Assembly: GCF_019308285.1 (NCBI RefSeq)
Contig: NZ_WWEM01000020.1
Span: 1-64,000 of the forward strand
Direction: 5' to 3'
DNA from: Flavobacterium quisquiliarum
Lineage (GTDB): Bacteria; Bacteroidota; Bacteroidia; Flavobacteriales; Flavobacteriaceae
Length of the DNA: 64,000 nucleotides
Part shown: piece by piece, positions 59,974 to 64,000 of the stretch
How positions within the stretch are numbered: the stretch's first letter is position 1
Layout: each line of letters starts with the position of its first letter
Notes under the pieces: generated by a model
Databases searched by the model: none
Told to the model about the DNA's origin: nothing
What the model saw: the letters and a program-made list of their open reading frames with translations, nothing else
Made by a program: the position numbers and the translations under genes

Positions 59974-62900
59974 ATGAAGAATAAAATACTTTTCACACTT
60001 TTGCTGTTGTCTAGTTTTGTAACCTATTCTCAAGTTGGAATAGGAACACCAACACCCAATTCATCTTCACAGTTGGAAGTTGCCGCAACCAATCGTGGTG
60101 TATTGATTCCTAGAATAAATTTAACGAGTTCAACAGATGTATCAACCATTGCAGGTGGAAATGTCAATAGTTTGTTGATATTCAATACAGCAACAATTTC
60201 TGATATAAAACCAGGATATTACTACTGGTTTGACAATAAGTGGAATCGAATAGTAGTTTCTGGAGAAACAGCTGTGCCAGCTGGATCTGTTATTTACAAT
60301 TCGGTTAATCAGACTTTTTCATATATTGATAATTCTGGAAATTCGCAGGTAATTGATTTTAGTCCAATAGTTAAAGCTAATGAAACCATTACAAATCAGA
60401 TACAGAATACTGCAACGGGAGCGATAACCTATACAAATGAAGCTGGAAATTCAACCACTTCTCAAGTGGTTAGTGCCAATACAGGGAATTTACTTAAAGC
60501 AGGAACAGATGGAGGAGCAATGTTAGATGTTGCTGCTATTCCGGTAAATCCTACTACTGTTTCCAACGCATCGACTGGAAATATAGCAACAGTTACAGTA
60601 AACGGAATTGCAAGCACTGGTGCTCCGATTGTCAATTTAAATGAAACATCGTTGTCAGGAACAAGTCTGACCACAACAGTAAACGGAGTTTCGAGTACGG
60701 CTTTGGATTTAAGTCCGATTTTAGCTTCTGGCACAACCAATACTTTAGGTTTGGTAGGAAATACATTGACTTCAAATGTAAATGGAATTTCGTCAACATC
60801 GAATGCAGTCAGTGGCCTTTCCAATGCATCAACAGGGAATACAGCAACGGTTACAGTAAACGGAATTACAAGCACTGGTGCTCCGATTGTGAATTTGAAT
60901 GAAACTTCTTTGACTGGAACAAGCCTGACTACAACTGTAAATGGAGTAGCGAGCACACCTTTAGATTTAAGTCCGATTTTAGCTTCCGGTACAACCAATA
61001 CTTTAGATCTGGCGGGAAATATACTGACTTCAAATGTAAATGGAGTTTCGTCAACATCAGATGCAGTCAGCGGAGTTTCCAATGCCTCGACTGGAAACAC
61101 AGCAACGGTTACGGTAAACGGAATTACAAGCACAGGTGCTCCGATTGTCAATTTAAATGAAACTTCATTATCAGGAACAATCCTGACCACAACAGTAAAC
61201 GGAGTTGCAAGCACAGCTTTGGATTTAGCTCCTGCAATTTCGGCATCGCAGACGGTTACCAATTTAGTTCAGACAGCAAGTACTGGAGTTATTACATATA
61301 CCAATGAAAGCGGAACCAATCAGACCGCAAATGTAACCAGTACAAATGCAGGCAATATTTTAACCGTTGGAACAGACGGCGGATCTTTATTCACGCCAGC
61401 TTCACTTTCGGATGCAACTTCTGTTTCAAATTCCTCTACAGTAAATACGGCAACTGTGACTGTGAACGGAAAAACAAGTACAGGCGCACCGATTGTCAAT
61501 TTAAATGAAACTTCATTATCAGGAACAAGTCTAACTACAATTGTAAATGGAGTTTCGAGTACGGCTTTGGATTTAAGTCCGATTCTTGCTTCGGGAACTA
61601 CAAATGCTTTGAGTTTGGTAGGAAACACATTGACTTCAAATGTAAATGGAGTTTCGTCAACATCAAATGCAGTCAGCGGAGTTTCCAATTCATCAACAGG
61701 AAATACAGCAACAGTTACAGTAAACGGAATTACAAGCACAGGCGCACCGATTGTCAATTTAAATGAAACAGCATTATCAGGAACAAGTTTGACTACAACT
61801 GTAAACGGAGTTTCGAGTACGGCTTTGGATTTAGCTCCTGCAATTTCGGCATCTCAGACGGTTACCAATTTAGTTCAGACAGCAAGTAATGGAGTTATTA
61901 CGTATACCAATGAAAGCGGAGCCAATCAGACTGCAAATGTAATCAGTACAAATGCAGGCAATATTTTAACCGTTGGAACAGACGGAGGATCTTTATTCAC
62001 GCCAACATCTCTGGCAGATGCAACTTCTGTTTCAAATTCATCTACAGGAAATACGGCAACTGTGACCGTGAACGGAAAAACCAGTACTGGTGCTCTAATT
62101 GTGAATTTAAATGAAACATCATTATCAGGAACAAGTCTGACAACATCTGTAAACGGAGTTGCGAGCACAGCTTTAGATTTAGCTCCTGCAATTTCGGCAT
62201 CGCAGACGGTTACCGATTTAGTTCAGACAGCAAGTACTGGAGTTATTACGTATACCAATGAAAGCGGAGCCAATCAGACCGCAAATGTAACCAGTACAAA
62301 TACAGACAATATTTTAACTGTTGGAACTGACGGCGGATCATTGTTGACTTCAACATCCCTGGCAGATGCAACTTCTGTTTCAAATTCATCTACAGGAAAT
62401 ACAGCAACTGTGACCGTGAACGGAAAAACCAGCACAGGCGCACCGATTGTCAACAGTAATACCTTAACAGCTGCAAACGGCAACTTGGTATCAACAGTAA
62501 ATGGTGTAGCAACAACACCAGAAGTTTCGGTGCTAATTGCAGCGAACAATGGTTTAACAGCGACTAATGGCAATGTGCAATTAGATGGAAGTTTAATAAA
62601 ACCGACTATCATTGCTACTGATGCTACTAACACTTTGGCTATTTCAGGTTTACAGCCAAGTGCTGCCACAACTGATTTAATTGTCGTAGCAGATAATACA
62701 GGAGTTTTAAAAACTAAAACTCTGGCATCTTTAAATGCAAATAACTGGAATTTACTGGGTAATGCAGGTACTGACCCTTTAACTAATTTTTTAGGCACTA
62801 CTGACAATGTTCCATTGCACTTCCGCATAAATAATACAAATGCAGGAAAGATAACAAATGATACATTCACAACTGCATTAGGTTATAATACATTAAGTCC

Positions 62901-63903
62901 TACAGCTACGGGAGTATACAATACGACTATTGGTACCAATACTCTAAATAAGCTTACCAGTGGAAGCTACAATACTGTTTTTGGTGTTAGTTCGGCTGAA
63001 AATCTTACGACTGGTTCTAATAATACTGCTTTAGGAATCAATAGCTTGCAAAACAACATTAGTGGTAATTATAATGTTGGTGTGGGAGCAAATGCTTTTC
63101 AGGCAGTTAACAGTGGCAACGGAAATGTTGGTTTAGGTAATAGTGTGGGATTCTTGCGTACAGGCAACCAAAATATAGCTATCGGATTTAGTGCAGACGA
63201 CTTGGGAACTACAGGAAGCAATAACTTGGTAATCGGGGTTGGAAATAATACCTCTTCGCCAACAGTAAGCAACGAAATGAATATTGCCAATACTCTATTT
63301 GCTACATCAATAAATGGAGCAATTGGAACAGGTAGTGTAGGTATTGCCGTGCAGGCACCAACAGCAACACTAGATGTTAATGGCAATGCTCGTGTGCGTG
63401 ATTTGCCAGCTGGTTTAGCAACAGATGATATTGTTACAACTGATGCGGACGGAAATTTAAGAACAATTACTCCGTCAGTTTTAGTACCCGTTACAACGGT
63501 TTCAAATACATCATCAGTGAATGCTTTAAGCACTACAGTTAATGGAGTAAAAGGTAATGATGTAAATATTATCAACAGTAACACTTTAACAGCCCCAAAC
63601 GGCAACTTGGTATCAACAGTAAATGGTGTAGCAACAACACCAGAAATTCCGGTGCTAATTGCAGCGAATAATGGCTTAACAGCGATTAATGGCAATGTAC
63701 AATTAGATGGAAGTTTAATAAAACCAACTGCCATTGCTACGGATGCTACTAACACTTTGGCTATTTCAGGTTTACAGTCAAGTGCGTCAGGAACTGATTT
63801 AATTGTGGTAGCTGATAATACAGGAGTTTTAAAAACTAAAACTTTGGCATCTTTAAATGCAAATAACTGGAATTTAATGGGTAATGCTGGTACAGATCCT
63901 TAA
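59974..63903 (+). CDS. Large repeat-built exported protein, adhesin/tail-fibre-like, frame broken at the end
   Basis: 1309 residues from the ATG at 59974. Signal peptide MKNKILFTLLLLSSFVTYSQ, then VGIGTPTPNSSSQLEVAATNRGVLIPR, a start found in many Bacteroidota surface proteins with C-terminal tail-fibre domains. From 60562 to 62379 there are six modules in the order A-A-B-A-B-B (A 86, B 116 residues), rich in Thr, Ser, Asn and Val. From about 62905 to 63250 come YadA-head-like units (GVYNTTIGTNTL, GSNNTALGINSL, GNQNIAIGFSAD). A 110-residue segment then repeats an earlier one. The stop at 63901 results from one T missing relative to that earlier copy. It is probably a trimeric or fibre-like adhesin; ligand unknown. 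Confidence 0.85.
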   Translation: MKNKILFTLLLLSSFVTYSQVGIGTPTPNSSSQLEVAATNRGVLIPRINLTSSTDVSTIAGGNVNSLLIFNTATISDIKPGYYYWFDNKWNRIVVSGETAVPAGSVIYNSVNQTFSYIDNSGNSQVIDFSPIVKANETITNQIQNTATGAITYTNEAGNSTTSQVVSANTGNLLKAGTDGGAMLDVAAIPVNPTTVSNASTGNIATVTVNGIASTGAPIVNLNETSLSGTSLTTTVNGVSSTALDLSPILASGTTNTLGLVGNTLTSNVNGISSTSNAVSGLSNASTGNTATVTVNGITSTGAPIVNLNETSLTGTSLTTTVNGVASTPLDLSPILASGTTNTLDLAGNILTSNVNGVSSTSDAVSGVSNASTGNTATVTVNGITSTGAPIVNLNETSLSGTILTTTVNGVASTALDLAPAISASQTVTNLVQTASTGVITYTNESGTNQTANVTSTNAGNILTVGTDGGSLFTPASLSDATSVSNSSTVNTATVTVNGKTSTGAPIVNLNETSLSGTSLTTIVNGVSSTALDLSPILASGTTNALSLVGNTLTSNVNGVSSTSNAVSGVSNSSTGNTATVTVNGITSTGAPIVNLNETALSGTSLTTTVNGVSSTALDLAPAISASQTVTNLVQTASNGVITYTNESGANQTANVISTNAGNILTVGTDGGSLFTPTSLADATSVSNSSTGNTATVTVNGKTSTGALIVNLNETSLSGTSLTTSVNGVASTALDLAPAISASQTVTDLVQTASTGVITYTNESGANQTANVTSTNTDNILTVGTDGGSLLTSTSLADATSVSNSSTGNTATVTVNGKTSTGAPIVNSNTLTAANGNLVSTVNGVATTPEVSVLIAANNGLTATNGNVQLDGSLIKPTIIATDATNTLAISGLQPSAATTDLIVVADNTGVLKTKTLASLNANNWNLLGNAGTDPLTNFLGTTDNVPLHFRINNTNAGKITNDTFTTALGYNTLSPTATGVYNTTIGTNTLNKLTSGSYNTVFGVSSAENLTTGSNNTALGINSLQNNISGNYNVGVGANAFQAVNSGNGNVGLGNSVGFLRTGNQNIAIGFSADDLGTTGSNNLVIGVGNNTSSPTVSNEMNIANTLFATSINGAIGTGSVGIAVQAPTATLDVNGNARVRDLPAGLATDDIVTTDADGNLRTITPSVLVPVTTVSNTSSVNALSTTVNGVKGNDVNIINSNTLTAPNGNLVSTVNGVATTPEIPVLIAANNGLTAINGNVQLDGSLIKPTAIATDATNTLAISGLQSSASGTDLIVVADNTGVLKTKTLASLNANNWNLMGNAGTDP
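60562..62454 (+). repeat. In-frame module array A-A-B-A-B-B
   Basis: Modules start at 60562, 60820, 61078, 61426, 61684, 62032 and a truncated one at 62380. Spacings are 258, 258, 348, 258, 348 and 348 bases, all exact multiples of three with no indels. A and B share the first 50 residues (SN-STGNTATVTVNG...TALDL) and differ in the tail: 36 residues with ILASGTTNTL in A, 66 residues with ISASQTVT and GTDGGSL in B. Confidence 0.9.
62451..62800 (+). repeat. Long direct repeat, first copy (second at 63573-63922)
   Basis: The segment encoding SNTLTA-NGNLVSTVNGVATTPE to GNAGTDPLTNFLGTTD recurs 1122 bases downstream with few changes. The second copy lacks one T at about 63901, which breaks the frame. 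Confidence 0.85.
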
Positions 63904-64000
63904 CTAATTTTTTAGGCACAACCGATGATGTTGATTTAGTTTTAAGAAGAAATTCTATTCAGGCTGGGAAAATTGAAGCAACTAATATCTCTTTTGGAGT
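63903..64000 (+). pseudogene. Out-of-frame continuation of the repeat protein
   Basis: Read in the +1-shifted frame from 63903, the sequence gives TNFLGTTDDVDLVLRRNSIQ and continues open to the window end (AGKIEATNISFG). It aligns with TNFLGTTDNVPLHFRINN at the matching place of the first copy. So the coding sequence continues after a one-base loss (three T in copy one, two in copy two). It may be a true frameshift, a slipped-strand switch, or a sequencing/assembly error. Confidence 0.75.

Noticed and set aside
60562..62454. CRISPR-like direct repeat array
   Set aside because: Units are 258 and 348 bases, coding, in frame and without spacers.
60462..63755. Long open frames on the minus strand opposite the repeat protein (up to 266 codons)
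   Set aside because: They arise from the Thr/Val/Asn-rich repeat codons of the plus-strand gene, repeat with the same modules, and have no start context or independent protein features.
1..64000. tRNA, rRNA, riboswitch or phage genes
   Set aside because: None was recognised on either strand by reading; small structured RNAs without a familiar motif could still have been missed.

Overview
The window looks like a chromosome segment of a Flavobacterium-type member of the Bacteroidota. The DNA is AT-rich, with a SusC/SusD pair, a one-protein hybrid two-component sensor, many lipoprotein and signal-peptide glycoside hydrolases, and promoters of the Bacteroidota form (TTG, about 20 bases, TANNTTTG). 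The genus is an inference from protein style and gene order; no rRNA or tRNA gene was found.

Layout. (1) 1-4062: intracellular galacturonate/KDG catabolism (end of a probable KDG kinase, KDPG aldolase, tagaturonate reductase, altronate dehydratase). (2) 4316-5344: a LacI-type regulator on the minus strand, with matching palindromic operator candidates at its own promoter and at the start of the next operon. (3) 5634-16709: a co-directional run of exported pectin enzymes: GH28, alpha/beta esterase, two GH105, GH43, a PL10-CE8 fusion, a second GH28 and a CE12 acetylesterase. (4) 16710-25440: a low-GC stretch with an unrecognised 379-residue protein, two related AraC-type regulators, a cytoplasmic histidine kinase with a sigma54-type response regulator, two small unknown proteins and a 58-residue histone H1-like protein. 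(5) 25552-36389: L-rhamnose use (GntR-type regulator, RhaT, fused aldolase/dehydrogenase, RhaI, FGGY kinase), followed directly by lutABC for lactate oxidation. (6) 36592-59328: a complete polysaccharide utilisation locus with its hybrid two-component sensor, SusE-like lipoprotein, SusC, SusD, two GH30, GH2, GH27, GH51 and a tandem GH43. The enzyme set suggests arabinogalactan or galactan side chains. (7) 59974-64000: a large repeat-built surface protein whose reading frame is broken near the window end.

How it fits together. The secreted pectin enzymes release galacturonate, unsaturated galacturonate, rhamnose, arabinose and galactose. The uxa/kdg genes take galacturonate to pyruvate and glyceraldehyde-3-phosphate. 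The rha genes take rhamnose to dihydroxyacetone phosphate and, through lactaldehyde, to lactate, which LutABC oxidises to pyruvate. The PUL would deal with the neutral side chains. The window thus carries parts for dismantling both backbone and side chains of rhamnogalacturonan-rich pectin.

The most unusual signals are the exact A-A-B-A-B-B module array and one-base frameshift in the surface protein, three consecutive perfect hairpins before the SusE/C/D operon, the LacI-type operators, an altered catalytic position in the second GH28, the PL10-CE8 fusion, and several families of extragenic inverted repeats, one of them inside the lut operon. I found no CRISPR array, IS element or prophage.
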